Shown: one piece after another, positions 33,308 through 46,370 of the stretch
Numbering within the stretch: the first letter of the stretch is position 1
How the letters are laid out: the number at the start of each line of letters is the position of its first letter
DNA from: Deroplatys truncata
Lineage: Eukaryota; Arthropoda; Insecta; Mantodea; Mantidae
Direction of reading: 5' to 3'
Assembly: GCA_030765065.1 (NCBI GenBank)
Contig: CM060990.1
Location: 5,698,001-5,762,000, forward strand
DNA: 64,000 bases
The notes under the pieces: model-generated
The model's database searches: none
What the model was told of the DNA's origin: nothing
Seen by the model: the letters and a program-made list of their open reading frames with translations, nothing else
Made by a program: the position numbers and the translations under genes

Positions 33308-35866
33308 TTAGGCGCTGTTTGTAATACTAAAATTCCCATATGTATATGTTGTTATTCCATCCTCGGCAATAACTCTTATCGTCAAAAGGTGTCATGTGAT
33401 TTTATTCACTTGCGCTGTGGTAACAGCATGCTCTCGTGACAGGATCAGATTCATAGGCGTTCTTATGATTTCTCGGGTTTAAGACAGTCTAAGTGTCAAA
33501 TGCACTGTACTGATAGCACTATGTTTTATGCCTTTAATCTGTTTTTATCATTGAACCTTGGATATCTAGTGCATACATCTTAGGTCGTAGTCCGACAAAG
33601 CGAAGGATAATTTTGTCACTAGCCTCATCTTTAAATTTCCTCAACACCTTTTTGTTCTGAGTGGAGTGACATATATGGTTGACAGGGTATTCGGATGTAT
33701 CTAGATGCTCAAGAAAACGTAGCTTGCCCTGGTACACACCTTCAGTTGTCACGCGATGGATGAATGAATGAATGAATCAGTGTCCATATACATAAGCTTC
33801 AGGTTTTCAGCTCCATAATATGACAACATATCGTAATGATAGTGATACATTAATGTCTTAGATATGTCCAATACACTCATTCCAGTGTATATAGCTTGTT
33901 GAAGACAATCTGTCGAGAGATAATATACACAGCAGATATTAATATTGCCCTATCGATAAATGTAGGCTTGGCGATCAACTTTTCCAGAGCCTTCTCGTTT
34001 GTAACCAGCCGTATATCCATACGATTACGAAGGTTCTCCATAGTTTTTCCAAACATGGCGTTGTTAAAGAGTTTGTAGAGGTCCTTCTCGAAATCATTTA
34101 TAGCCTGCTGCCGTAACCTGTTGTTAATTTCCACATAAGGTTTTAACCACTGAGACTTTCGGAATTGCCGCACACGGTGGATTTTACTTAAGCGTAACCC
34201 ATGATTAAGAACTTGCTTCAAAGTCATGTAATGTACTACATACTTCTTCCGAGGTCCAAGATGTGTTATCAGTTTCTTTGTAGATGACTCCTTGGGCTTC
34301 ATACACTCAGGCAGGAAAGATAGGTCGTTGTGAAGTTCTGCAGGATACTCGATGTCGACTTCTAATATGTATCTGAGGATCATCTTCCTGTGGTGTTTCT
34401 AAGTTGAGTTCATTAGGAAAGACCCACTCAAAACCACCATAAGGGAGAGCGTGGCACATTGATCAACCATATTGGATATTTTCATCCTCATAAGTAATAA
34501 ATTGGGTTGGTCTCGACGGATCATACTTATCCATGTAGGTATTGTTTCCTTCGGCATACCGGTGGGAAACTCGGCATAAACCTCCTCTGTACCGGATTCT
34601 ATCATGAGTAGTTGATCATAATCCTGTATCAATTCAAGCTGAATTCCCGTATACAGCAACATGACGTCCCAGCTAAGTCCTGAAGGGCTGAAATAATCAG
34701 CGGAGTCAACTTTATGAGTTTCCAGTGTCTGATCTCTAAATGTCTCGAATACATGGGCTAGAAAAAAACATCTGAGGTTAAGTACAGGTCACTGTACTCG
34801 GCCAAGTTTCTCAGATTAAACAGTTCCCATACATTTCTAGCATGATTGTAGTTAGCATCACTAATTTGTTCTTCATTTAATCTATTGTAGAAGGAGTTCT
34901 TGGGAGGCATATTTCGTCCAAGACATCCCATGAAGTGACGTAATCATATGTAAATACTCCTTTACGGGCCATTAACTCCAACTTGTCTTCTCCGAAGTAC
35001 TTCAGTGTTTCAGGATACCATGTTAGATTTTTCACCAGCTTAACCAAGCTTGTACTGTGGAACCCAAAGTTATCCATAAACCGGAGTTTTATATCTCTTA
35101 CATACTTGGAAATTGAGATTCTTCAGAGCCAGGAATTACCTCCACTCGCTCACTCGTACATCCCAACTCCTTAACAATGAAATGTGAGTCATGCCCACTG
35201 AAGTTATGTATGAGGACGGGAATATGTTTAGGTGTTTTACGGGACAAATTACATTCATTATGTAGACTTCCACGATATTCACCACTGATATGATCATGAT
35301 CGCGTACTTTGTAGTTCTCTTCTTTAAAACTTTTTACACACAAGTAGCATACTTAGAAGACTCAACGTCCTTTTTCTGTTGAACCGTAAGCTTAAGATTT
35401 TGGTAGATTTTTACATATTATCAATCTTCTTTGCAAGGGATGACAGGTATTCCATAAACTTCTGAACAGCATCATAACCAGGATATACATAGGACTGCTT
35501 AGGAAGACCAGTGTCGGCGTGCTCAACGCCGGAAGACGGTTTGACGTAAACACAGAAGCTCATTGGTATGTGCTCTTATGAGGGGTTGTATAGGAAGTAT
35601 TCAGGATTGGGTATACACGTATGACACGGAGTGAGAATACTCTCAAAATCCGCATAGATGACATAAGGTAATTTCAACATCCTCTCAGCATTTATAAACT
35701 GTACGATAGATTTCTCCTTCGTAGGCATACCTACCCTTGCAACATCATGTTGATTACATATTGCTGCATGTTCGTGTAGTCTTTCCAGTCCGCTTCGCGC
35801 ATACTGATTGTCAAAATGTGTAAAACAGCGCTTACAGGTATAAACACGTACTTTCTGTGAAGGTTC
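33308..35866 (-). pseudogene. Element D DNA polymerase B pseudogene (N-terminus missing)
   Basis: The natural stop is at 33308-33310. Going 5'-ward on minus: thumb FKDEASDKIILRFVGLRPKMYA (33534-33752), motif C region near 33780 with an ATTC repeat expansion after the DTDS codons, motif B NNAMFGKTMEN (about 34030-34065), palm SQWLKPYVEINNRLRQ, motif A as ENIQYG (about 34465), Exo III near 34780, FLDSF-like stretch near 35060, endonuclease-VII-like RDHDHISGEYRGSLHNECNL and Exo II HNFSGHDSHF (35098-35343), Exo I ADFESI near 35650 (Asp and Glu both intact), and the C-x2-C finger near 35830. Many frame shifts and stops; sequence upstream of residue about 370 is lost. It keeps the GAGTGG segment after motif A that P1 has lost. 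Confidence 0.85.
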
Positions 35867-35989
35867 TAGAAAAAAATAATAAAAGACTACGTTGATTTAT
35901 CGAAAACAGGAAGCTTCAATCTCAAACATAATATGGTTTTAGATAATACGGCTCCACTATAGACTGTTTAATCACAATTGAAACTGAAA

Positions 35990-38160
35990 TAAGAGATACC
36001 TGTCTACATATTCAATATCTTATTCTAGTTAGTTTATATATACAAAAGGCGTATGATATGACACGAACACGTATACTTCAAACACTACGACAACATAAAA
36101 TATTAGGCAATATATATTACTTCATTCAGAATTTTCTACAGCACCGCATTATTAGAGCACGTGCGAACGGCACAATTTCCAAGGAACTTAAACTAGACAA
36201 TGGTGTACCCCAAGGTTCCGTGCTCAGCGTTACACTTTTCCTGCTGGCAATAAATTATATAATGAACACTATTCCTCCCCCTGTTAAAGCATGTCTATTT
36301 GCTAACGATCCTACCGTTTTCTGTGAAGGCAACAGCATTTCAATGACTCAAGCATTGCTACAGAGACACTGTCAAGAGGATATAAATTTGGATATCACAA
36401 ACAGGATGCAGATTCTCTAAAAAAAAGTCAGTGAATTTGTTTTACCAAAACTTCAGAGCACCTTCCAAACCCTACCATCAACTTACTTACAAAACCCATT
36501 GAAACAAAACACTTAAAAATATTGGGACTTATCTTCGACCACAACCTGTCATGGAAGACACATATTTCGAGCCTAAAGGTAAATTGTCTAAGGCACCTAA
36601 GCATCCTAAAAGCCTTATCACACCATAATTGGAGTGCTGATCAACATATTCTACAACTGACCTACCAAGTATTAATCCTAAACAAACTTGATTATGTAAC
36701 TATTGTGTGCAACTCTGCAACACCAACGTTGCTTAAACACCTCGACATAATTCGAAGTTCAGTAATCAGAATTATATTCGGGGCATATCATACCAGTCTT
36801 GTCTCTAGCCTACTGATAGAAGGCCATTAACCACCGCTAAACATCAAGAGAATACAACTAAGCATAAAATGGAGAATCAAAATAGCAACACAACCACATT
36901 CAGTGCTACATTTCGCCCAATATGGTAAACAACAAGACGTGCCATATACCAGAAACACTCGTTATCTTTCCATCAACGTCTTGCTACCTACTTAAATACT
37001 CACAACATTAAAATCCCTACCATGATGACCAGAGACTTCTACGACAGCCCACCTTAGAAACTCAAAGTTCTCAAGATATATACCGACCTAACATTCCACC
37101 AGAAGTCGAACACCGCTGGAAATATTTACCAAACGTTATTCCATGAAATGTGCAAAAATTTCCCCAACCATAAATTTCTGTACACCAACGGATCAAAAAG
37201 AGAACATGGTACTGGATGTACAATAATAACTCCTGATAACATTCTACCTACAGCTCTGAATTATACGCCATTTACCAAACACTTGCTTATATTTTGATGA
37301 CTCACCACAACTGCTATGTAATATGCTCTGATTCACTATGTGTCTTACACAGCATGAAGAATTATTCTACAGACAATAAGTTAAAACAGGATATCCAGAC
37401 ACTGATCAGTAACACCTCTGACTCTGGCTACGAAGCAGTTTTCGTTTGCATTCTTTCCCTTCGAGGAATAATAGGGAATGAAAGAGCTCATGAAGCTGCT
37501 AAAGATGCAGCATCGTTACCCCAACAAAAGAACATCCAAATCCCATACTTTGATGTCCTAAATTATTTCTCCAAAATAGCAATAGAGAAATGGAAATATG
37601 AATAGAGTCAACAACCACCGGGAAACCCACACCAAGTGCGAAGAGGATCCACCTCTCTCCACCCCACCAAGTCACTTACATCTTCTTTCAGGACGGATGC
37701 AGCCAATATATGCCTTAGTAACATCAGCATCTACCACCTCCGCATAGGATGTGATAAATACAAAAACAAACGGAAACAACATGCATTTCCACAAGACAGC
37801 TCTACAACTTTAAACAGCTTCCAATTACGTCGCAAAATGTTTGCTTACTTAAAGGACATTGGTATATGACATTCAACATAAAACATGTGCTCTACCTTAA
37901 TCAACTGTGACCCATATAATGTTATACAAAAAGATGTAAAAATAATGTAAATATTTTTCTAAAATATTGTTACAAGTATGAATATATGTGTTTGATTGTA
38001 TGACTTTGTATTTGATGTAAACTACTTTCAAAATACTGTTAATAATATGAATGTAAATGTTTGATTGTATGCCTTTGTATTTGTTAACATGCTTGTTAGG
38101 AATGTATCAGTCGAGTTATAACCGCGAAGTTAAAGCGACCTTAAATAAATTATAGCTTTA
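35990..38160 (+). pseudogene. LINE fragment: reverse transcriptase and RNase H (I/Jockey-like), 5'-truncated
   Basis: RT blocks: QKAYD near 36045, NGVPQGSVLS (about 36200) and FANDPTVFC (about 36300), where the catalytic FADD has become FAND. Downstream 36522-36830 has LGLIFDHNLSWKTHI and the ALNILK/LDY-like thumb. An RNase H domain follows: YTNGSK (about 37185, Asp replaced by Asn), SELYAIYQ, CSDSLCVL (about 37326) and GNERAHEAAKDAA (about 37470, His for the usual Asp). Coding traces end near 37869. The AT-rich 3' tail includes a tandem duplication of about 70 bp (37950-38090) and ends near TTAAATAAATTATAG. Frameshifts and substituted catalytic residues show it is dead. Confidence 0.8.
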
Positions 38161-40269
38161 TTTAGCATGCAAGGGGTTGCAAAAGTTTGTGGTAGTTATT
38201 AGAAAGTTGCAAACTAGCTTATAATCGCCGGACCTTAATAGCATCCAGTAGGTAAGACAGCGAAGATATCTAAAAAAGAGGTATAAAATAAAGTGTTATT
38301 TTTTTCAAAGTGGTGGGTAACATACAATTTCCTTTCGGTGCTAAGGTTTCATATAGATCAGTCAGTCGCAAATATTAGGCTTGTGTGCAAGGGAATGAAA
38401 AACTTTTGAATGGTAAAACAGCAGCTTACAATTTTTACGGGTTTCTAAGGCCTTAGTTTTCAAAGGTTAGTCTAAAAACGTTAAATGGTGCAAATTGGTA
38501 CATAAGAGTATAGATGAAAATTGTAAGGTATGTTATATTTTCAACTGGTCCTACAGCGCAAATGTACACATTTATGTTCAAATGGATAATATTTGTAAGT
38601 AAAAGTTTATAGAAACAATTTTTTAAGCTAAGGAACAGCCTAGAGTTTTTCTTGGTTGCAGAAGTTGGTCCAGATCGGTCACGTTTGAAAGTGGAGATAC
38701 AGCTTCATTGCTGAAAGTAGTGTGATACTGCAGTCAGGAATGCTGACTAGAAGTTCCCTCATTTTAACTCAACTACTTATATTTGCCCCGCTACTCTTAT
38801 CTCGTGTCGGGTAATGAGAGCGGATTAAAGCCATGTGCACTGCTTGTCTGAATTTGTTGCAGATAAACAATAGTAATGAAGCTGATAGCCAGTTACACAT
38901 TATGTCATAAAAATGTCTCAAATTTGTTATTTTAATCAAAATGCTTTGAGAATTTTTAAGAAACCAAGTAAACATTTTTCCATGTGAAGCGTTCTTCGGA
39001 GTGAGGGAATATTATGAAAATCAGTCTTCACCTTGCATCCTTAAGAGATGACTAACTTAAGTATGAAATTTAGTATTTTTCAGATTCTTTATTTTCTTTT
39101 AGATATGCTGTTCTCTCTCTCTCTCTCTCTCACAAAACACGCATACGCGAGCGCAAATGCTTTTCTAGATATACATTTTTGGGTTCAGGTAGCTTAAAAC
39201 TAGTATTTCTGGTGAAATACCGATACCATGAATGCAATACTTGCTCGGCTACCGCAGGTATGCGGTAAAGAAAGTAAATTTGGTTATCGGAAGAAATGCA
39301 AGTACGAAATAGGGTAGTGAAGCCATAAGAAATGACACGATTTGTTGTCAATGATAGCAACGATAAAGGAACATTGTGAAAGAAAAACGACATTTTCTCT
39401 CGACAGTTGAAGATTCTGATAAAGTTACGATTTTAGAGTGGGAAACTGTGCATTAAAAATATAATGCACTAAGTTGAAGCACTTAAGGGGACCCATTTGT
39501 GAAAAAGGATAAAAGATGCCAAAATGCATTAAATTTAGTTCTGGGAACCTTTTATAGTTTACGCCCTTTTAAAATATGGTATGTAGTGCTTTAAATGTCT
39601 GTCTGTAAGCCTAGATCACTATAAAACATAAGTAAAAGTAATTGGTGAATCAAAGTAAACAAGCCATTCAAGAGAGGCCTCAGCAATCCTCAAATATTAA
39701 TTCAGCTGCAGAGGAGCAGAAGCATATGGATGGCCTGTATCTGTACTTATGGAGTCGATGTCGTTCTCTCCGAGGCCGCTTGCTCGGGAGTTTAGAATAG
39801 AAGCCCTGGGATACGGAAAGGATGTAATCGCTGAGGGTAGGGATATTTAGCTTCAGGTGAATGTTGCGTTTAGGGATGTATATCATATCCGCGTTTAGAG
39901 CAGAACAGTTGGCATAAACTATTTAATATCCTCTACACAGTAGAGGGAACATCTAACATTTATGTTATTTCTTTGATTTGTGAAAGTTTCATTATAGTTC
40001 TAAACGAACTTCGTGCAAACTCCTTGTCAGTATAATAACAATAGAATGTTATTTTCCTGGTTGAAAAGGAACATTTTCCAATCGGGGAGATTAAAATTCC
40101 TATCCCGCCGATGTTAAATGTACTAAATTCGTTACCTATTACCTAGGAAACTATTTAAGATATGAGACTGAAATTTTTGCAGGATGTAGATGCATGCCTC
40201 CTAAGTACACTAGTCTGGAATAGTGAACGGAGGGTACACTTAGCACTAGGGATCTATTGTGCGTACAAT
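38161..40269. other. No gene seen; short CT microsatellite
   Basis: AT-rich sequence. A (CT)n run lies at about 39111-39131. Short frames have no recognisable domain. Confidence 0.5.
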
Positions 40270-40459
40270 CCGGTAGGAACGGGTTGCAGAGCGTAGCGGC
40301 GCAATGTACAGAGATGCGCAGAGTTCCCCAACAGTTGCAGGCTTGACCACGCGGCCATGGGATGGCCGCTCGGAGACGTCCCGCCCGTGGGATCGGGGAA
40401 AAGTTCCCAAAGCACAAGCCTCTGCGCCATCTGGCCGACACCGACCCAACCTCAGCCCC
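40270..40459. other. GC-rich segment next to a SINE, unidentified
   Basis: Contains the near-palindrome GCGGCCATGGGATGGCCGC and CCGCCCGTGGGATCGGGG. GC content is much higher than in the surroundings. It may be a separate repeat joined to the SINE on its right. Confidence 0.4.
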
Positions 40460-40670
40460 GGGGTCAACCTCAAATATGAAAGGGAAATGAAAGGAAATGG
40501 GGGAAAGAGGAGAGCCGTAGTAGAAAACACCACTCCAGCATTCGCCTTTGTTAACCAGGGAAAACCACGAAAAGCTCAGTCAGAGCGGGCGGCCACCGGG
40601 AAACGAGCCCGGAACCTCCCGAATGCGTGCTTCACACATTACCGTGGAGCCATCTCGCTCGGTAGTACAC
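40460..40670 (-). repeat. tRNA-derived SINE (stand-alone relative of the arrays in P1/P2)
   Basis: On minus: A-box-like TGGCTCCACGG (40642-40652), B-box-like GGCTCGTTTCC (40599-40609), then GCTCTGACTGAGC, TTTTCGTGGTTTTCCCTGG and AAGGCGAATGCTGGAGTGG. The body after the B box matches the repeated unit in the palindrome arms. Confidence 0.65.
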
Positions 40671-41180
40671 TGCTCTACTTTTACTTAATAATTTTGCTTA
40701 TTAAAGAGGCTGGAATTATTTGCTTAATTATACTATCTTTTGATAAGAATTTATGAGCAATTATTTCTAAAAAGAGAAGCCAACCATGGTATTGACACCA
40801 ATACCTCCACTATGATAAAATCTATATCAAATTAAAGAGGAAATTCCAATTGGAATCCCAAATAATTAACAATGTGTTTTCTGTCAGTTTCGCCATGTAG
40901 TCAAAGTAAAACTTAGGCAAGTAAGAATTTTCCGCTATCACTACAACATCACTCACTTCATAATGAAAGTGTGCTAAAGTCAGGGACAAATAAAATATCC
41001 ACATCTCACATTTCATTAATATGGGTTCGGCTGTTATTGAAAGTTTCATTATAATGGGTGTGTCTACGCACAAACCGACGCTAGCTGGCGAGGTGAAAGG
41101 TCATTCATAGGAATAAACTTAAATTATAGGTAACAAACTGCACAGCAAATGCAATCCACCGCTGGGATCGTATGAAGTAA
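40671..41180. other. No gene seen
   Basis: AT-rich DNA. Confidence 0.5.
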
Positions 41181-41535
41181 CAACAGCACATCTTACCAAG
41201 CGGGATAGCTCAGGAGACCCCGAGTACGGCGACCGCCCACCCTGGCCCGGGCGTATTCGTAGAATGCAGGGATGGTTCATGCTCTACCACGACTCTCCTC
41301 CCTCTCATTTCCTGTACCCATCGTCCTCCCTGGCGTCGCTGTGGGGTCTTCTCGGTTAGGTCTCCGCCCCGGGGTGCCCGCAGGAGGTTGGTGACTTGTG
41401 GGCGGGCCCAGATGACGTCGTATGCGTTACATCTGGAAACGTGAGGGGCTCCGTTTGTGCTTGCGCCCATTGTCATCTGGGTCTGGTTGCACTTCGGGTC
41501 TCTCCCCTTATCCCTCTGTCCCGGTTTCTGGCCCC
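41181..41535. other. GC-rich island, unidentified
   Basis: A stretch with GGGATAGCTCAGGAGACC, TGGCCCGGGCG, CCGCCCCGGGGTGCCCGC and GGCGGGCCCAGATGACG, sharply richer in G+C than its flanks. GGGATAGCTCAGG resembles an A box but no B box follows at tRNA spacing. It could be a retroelement 5' UTR or another repeat. Confidence 0.4.
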
Positions 41536-41695
41536 CCTCCGTTGATTTATACCTTTACCTTTAAGTCCACTTTTTACTTTCTCTGCCACCTACGTATTAT
41601 AGGTAAGAGGAAGTACTGTGTTCAATGTCGAGATTTCACCGGGAATGCATACTTTGAGGCACTCCTGAATCCAAAAAAGCAGTTTTAGAAAAATG

Positions 41696-41706
41696 TGTGT
41701 GCGTGC

Positions 41707-41755
<49 letters not shown>
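41696..41755. repeat. GT/GA microsatellite
   Basis: A (GT)n run with GC interruptions passing directly into (GA)n. Confidence 0.95.
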
Positions 41756-41758
<3 letters not shown>

Positions 41759-42457
41759 ATAGCTTAACCATTCCAAATTATCCTTTACATGGAAGATTTG
41801 TCAAAATATTGGATTTTCTCAGAATGGGTAACGGTTTTGATTAAAATATGTTGTTTAAGATATTTATATGACAAATAAAATGTAACTATTATTTTGAATC
41901 TTTTAGGAATAGCTTGTGAATCCTCATTCCGAAGGAATTAGGTAGAATTTTGTGTAACTGGTAAACCTTAAAAATGGATAAACACTTACAACAAATTTAG
42001 AAGCCTTTAAAATACACAACTAATTTCAAATAACAGTTTTGTGGCATCAGCCGTTCCTGAGATATTGGTTATTACGATTTGAATTTTTTTAATACTTTGT
42101 CATTCTTTAAAGTACTGTTGCTATTCTTTCCATTATATTATTTTTCCTATTACACACGATGCAATGCAAAGAATAAGGAATTTTAATGCCCCCATATAGT
42201 GACCAACTTTTAAACATTCTTGCCATTGATTTGGTTTTATCTCTCCCCTAGTAGGAACCTACAACGAAATGTGTAATATAACTGTTTCTGCGAAGGTTTA
42301 TCTCGATTAGCACGAACCAGAATAACAAGCCTTCGTAAGAATAGTGTGCACAAGTTATATAAAAATAAACGACAGTGGTTACAGCAAGTCATGTGAACCT
42401 AACACATTGCATTTTTCTCCCAAATACATACTGTTTCATAGAGATTTCAAGAATATT
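41756..42457. other. No gene seen
   Basis: AT-rich DNA up to the element F end. Confidence 0.5.
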
Positions 42458-43055
42458 AGTAGGATATATAAAGGGAAGCGAGCACACCTTTTGCGTTTAT
42501 ATGGTGGAGATAATCAAAAGGAAGGCAGATGCTAGGCTAGGAGAGCATTCAAGGAGGAAAATGCGCTTATATGGGAAAGATAGGGAAAATGAGGAGAGAT
42601 GCTAGGTAGAGCAGGGGCTGAAGGAGGGAGAATGCGCTTTATATAAGAGAGGTAGGGAATACAAGGAGAGGTACTAGGCTAGACATAGGTTGAGGAGTAG
42701 AGTATGCATTTATATGGGAAAGATAGGGAAAACGGGGAGAGATGCTAGGCTAGATAGAGGCTGCAGGAGGCGGAATGCGGCTTATATGAGAGAGCTAGGG
42801 AATACGAGGAGAGGTGCTAGGCTAGACAGGGCTCGAACGATAGAATATGGGTTTATATGGGAGATATAGCAAACCGAGGAGAGGTACTAGGCTAGCGGGG
42901 TAAGAGACTAGAAAAAGCATTTATATGGCTGAGATAGAGAATACGAGGAGAGATGCTAGGTGGAGCAGGGGCTGAATGAGGGGGGAAAGCGCTTTATATG
43001 AGATAGGTAATGATTACGAGGAGAGATGCTAAGCTAGACGGAGATTGAGGAGTAG
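42458..43055. mobile_element. Element F: terminal stub of a D-type Polinton element
   Basis: Begins AGTAGGATATATAAAGGG right after AATATT, continues GAAGCGAGCA like element D, then terminal-minisatellite units (GCTAGGCTAGACAG, TTTATATGGGAAAGATAGG) until about 43055, where similarity ends at LINE-derived DNA. No polymerase remains. Confidence 0.7.
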
Positions 43056-43379
43056 ATGATTCGTATGATTCTCGATTTTTATTATAAGCGGTGTAGTCTC
43101 GTAATGAAGCAACATAGCCATGCTTAAAATTAGTTTCTTAAGCACAAACAGCTACTGGGTTATGTTTATTAACAGCTGAATGTGTTCCAGTTTAAAATAA
43201 AATCCAATCATTTTCCTTTGTAGTATGTTGTGATCCATTATTTGCTTAATTTTTAAAAGTTCTGTGTGTATAGAGCTATGTTAATTTGGCTTTAGAGGAA
43301 TCTTGGACTATGTAACTACAGAAATATTTAAGAGGTTGTGTTGTTCTTGTTTATTTCGAAAAGGAGTTTCTTTTCTATA

Positions 43380-44625
43380 CGGGTACTTCGATTTTTCATA
43401 ATTTTATTAGTGAACAAAGATGCAGCTCTTGGACTGCATCCAGGAGACCTTTTAAGTCATCAGTATAGCTAAGCGCAACTGATACTCTATCAGATGCCCC
43501 AACTGCAGTCTCAAGGAAGCTTTTGAACTGAAGGTGGCTAGCAAACATAGTCAGTAGTCAGTATTCCATAGCACTTTGTATTACAGATATCTGCTCGTTT
43601 ATGGACGACAGAGTGTCCGTCTTTTTTGATTTTTATTCATATGTTTGGTTGCTAGGTTATGTTCGGTTGTCCTGTCTCATCTAAACTTAGTAGTGATGAG
43701 TCGGACAAGTTTTGGTCGTCATGGGTTGGAGATTCAGTATGTTTACTGGAAGTTGATATAGGTTGTCTTAAGGCTTTGTCCCAAAGGATGAAACTCCACT
43801 GTTTTTGTTAGCTTGTAGAAATGAAACTGGAGGAGCTTCAGATTTGGAGGCGCCATTTTCTTGAGCACAAATAGGTTCTGCAGGTGTGTTTTCTGTGTGT
43901 TCAGTGATATTTTCGCTCATTTCTGTTTTTTATTAGTTATATCGATTTCCGGCACTCTGTGGTGTGCTTACTTACACATTCAGTCGAATAGGTAACCGTC
44001 ATAATATTTATTGCATCTGACGACTTGCACTGTTTAGCTAGATGTCCACCCAGTTTACAAAAAAACAAGTAGGAGCATCAGAAGAAAGGTATATCCAATA
44101 GGATGTGTCCTCATAGTTTATCTGTATGTTGTCAGGTAGCTTGGCGAAGTCGTCGGGTTTTACGTACATCTGTCGGCGAAAGCCCATGATGTGTGTATAA
44201 CCCAATACATCATATGGCGATACCAGTTTGATTCCATAGTTCAGAAGATGCTCTTCAGTCACGTGGTTAGGAATAACAGAACACACATTAGAGATTATTA
44301 CTCTCTTATTTTTATTGAGGAGTGGCCTAATTTCCAAGGATAAGCTGTTTACCTTTATTTTCGGACGTTTGTAGATCAGATCATCCACTAAATTTTTGTT
44401 GGCTAGGTAGATGCAGATCCTGGAGTTCAATATTCGAGATACAAATCCAATGTTGTTGGGGTTGGTTAGGTTATCTATTGCTGTTACATATGCTTTGAGG
44501 GTTATGCCGTCATGGGATTCAATTATTATAGCTTTTCCTTTGCTGGATCCCCTTTGGGCTATAGCGAAATAGCTAGGAGCTGAGTTATACGCTACGCGGT
44601 TATTTACTTTGGCTTGTTGAACATC
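43380..44625 (-). pseudogene. Non-LTR retrotransposon ORF1 (Gag-like) remnant
   Basis: Minus-strand translation gives SAPSYFAIAQRG, then NRIxIYLANKNLVDDLI, KRVIISNVCS, HIMGFRRQMYV and YEDTSYWIYL (44038-44620), the layout of I/Jockey-type ORF1 proteins. A frame shift near 44065 is followed by F-C-K-L-G-G-H-L-A-K-Q-C, completing a CX2CX4HX4C zinc knuckle. Further down, about 43420-43550, TDDLKGLLDAVQEL-like text matches the usual ORF1 C-terminus, with stops in between. The RT part is absent here. It may or may not belong to the same LINE family as 35990-38160. Confidence 0.7.
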
Positions 44626-44935
44626 TTATTGTGGTAAGCCTGTGGCCATCATAGAACAGTGAAACAATTGTTTATTGTGAGGAACCTGGACGTTGCGCAA
44701 TTGTTTAATCAAACACTGGCATTTATTTCCTGTAACCTCAGCCCCAAGGCCGATAAACCTATGGTTATTAATTAGTGTAATGTAGCAGTCAAAATAATAC
44801 CATTACTTACGTAACACCAACAGCAGGTGATCTTGTGGATCTATTAGAATGTCTGGTGTAAATAATTATTTTTCTTGAAATACAACTCTTAGAACACGAG
44901 CTGCGTAATTTCTTACTAACCAAGAAAACGATATC
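44626..44935. other. LINE 5' flank or unassigned DNA; target site of P2
   Basis: No further coding. It ends in GATATC (44930-44935), the possible P2 target duplication. Confidence 0.45.
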
Positions 44936-44959
44936 AGTAGTATATATAGAGGGATTCTG

Positions 44960-46370
44960 GCGCAGTTTATACGTTTATAGAAAAGGATAGGGAAAACGAG
45001 GCTAGACGCGGCGGTTCACGGAGGAAAATGCATTTATATGGGAGAGATAGGGACAACGAGGGTCGATGCTAGGTTAGACAGGGATTGAAGGAGTGGAGAT
45101 GCGCTTTATATGAGAGAGGTGGGGAATACGCGGAGAAGTGCTAGCTTAGAAGGAGTCTGAGGTGCGGAGTATACGTTTATATGGGAAAGATAGGGAAAAC
45201 GTGAACACATGATAGGCTAGACAGATGCTGAAGGAGGGGGAATATGGACTTATATACAGGAGAGATAGGGAATACGAGGAGAGGTACTAATCTATACAGG
45301 GCTTGAAGGGTATAATATGGCTTTTTATATGGGAGAGCTAGTAAACCGAGGAGAGGTATTAGGCCAGGAAGGTTTTAATGGCAGACTATGCGTTTATACG
45401 GAGAGAAGAGGAAAAAGAAGGTAGATGCTAGGTTGAGAGAGTCTTCAAGGAGGAAAATGAGTTTATATGAGAGAGATAATGAAAACGAGGAGAGATGTGA
45501 GGTAGAGCAGGGGCTGAAGGAGGGAAATTCCCTTTGTATGATAGAGCGAGGGAATACGAGGAGAGGTAGTACGTTAGACACAGGTAGAGGAGTAGGGTAT
45601 ACGTTTATGTGGAGGAATATATGGAAAACGTGGATAGATCCTATACTAGGAGAGAGTTGAAGGAGGAGCAAAGCGCTTCATATGTGAGAGGAGGAAAGTA
45701 CGAGGAGAGGTGCTAGTCCAGGCAGAGGTTGAGGAGTAAAGTATGCCTTTAAATGGGAAAATATGGAAAACGGGGAGAGATGCTACGTTAGACAGAGGCT
45801 GAAGGAGGGAGAATGTAGGTTTATACAGGTGACGTAGAAAACCTAGGAGAGATGCTAAGCTAGACAGATGTTGAAGAAGAGAGGGATACGCTTTATACGG
45901 AAAAGATAGGGGAAACGTGGAGAGATGCTAGCATAGACAGAGTTAAAGGCAGAATGTTGTTTATGTGAGAGAGAGAGATAGCAAACCGAGGAGAGGTATT
46001 AGCTTAGGAGGGTTTGAATGGTAGAGTATGCGTGTACATGGAGAGACAAGGAAAACGAGGATAGATGCTATGTTGAGAGAGCCTTCAAGGAGGAAAATAC
46101 ATTTATATGAGAGCAGTAGGGAATACGAGGAGAGGTGCTAGTCTAGACAGAGGTTAAGGAGTAGAGTATGCGTTTATATGGGAAAATATGGAAAACGGTG
46201 AGAGATGGTAGGCTAGACAGAGGCTGAGAAATGGAAGAATGTAGGTTTATACAGGTGAGGTAGGAAACATAGGAGAGATCTAGGCTAGACAGATGCTGTA
46301 GGAGAGAGGGATACGCTTTATACGGAAGAGATAGGGGAGACGTGGGTAGACAGAGTTAAAGGAGGAAGAG
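44960..46370 (-). repeat. Terminal minisatellite, P2 left arm
   Basis: Same unit family as the other copies; pairs with 60110-61370. Confidence 0.88.

Larger units (their letters stand above)
31416..35866 (-). mobile_element. Element D: left half of a related Polinton-type element
   Basis: Left end AGTAGAATATATAAGGGG at 31416 directly follows AATATT. Then come the terminal minisatellite (to about 32135), a 105-bp tandem array, an AT spacer, the conserved 3' flank and a minus-strand polymerase that stops abruptly near 35866, next to LINE-derived sequence. The end sequence has GAAGCGAGCA where P2 and B have TCTGGCGCAG, so D and F form a subfamily. Orientation matches a left palindrome arm; whether D was ever palindromic cannot be seen. 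Confidence 0.7.

Noticed and set aside
40304..40756. 150-codon frame, plus strand
   Set aside because: It crosses the GC-rich segment and the SINE in antisense; the open frame is a by-product of composition.
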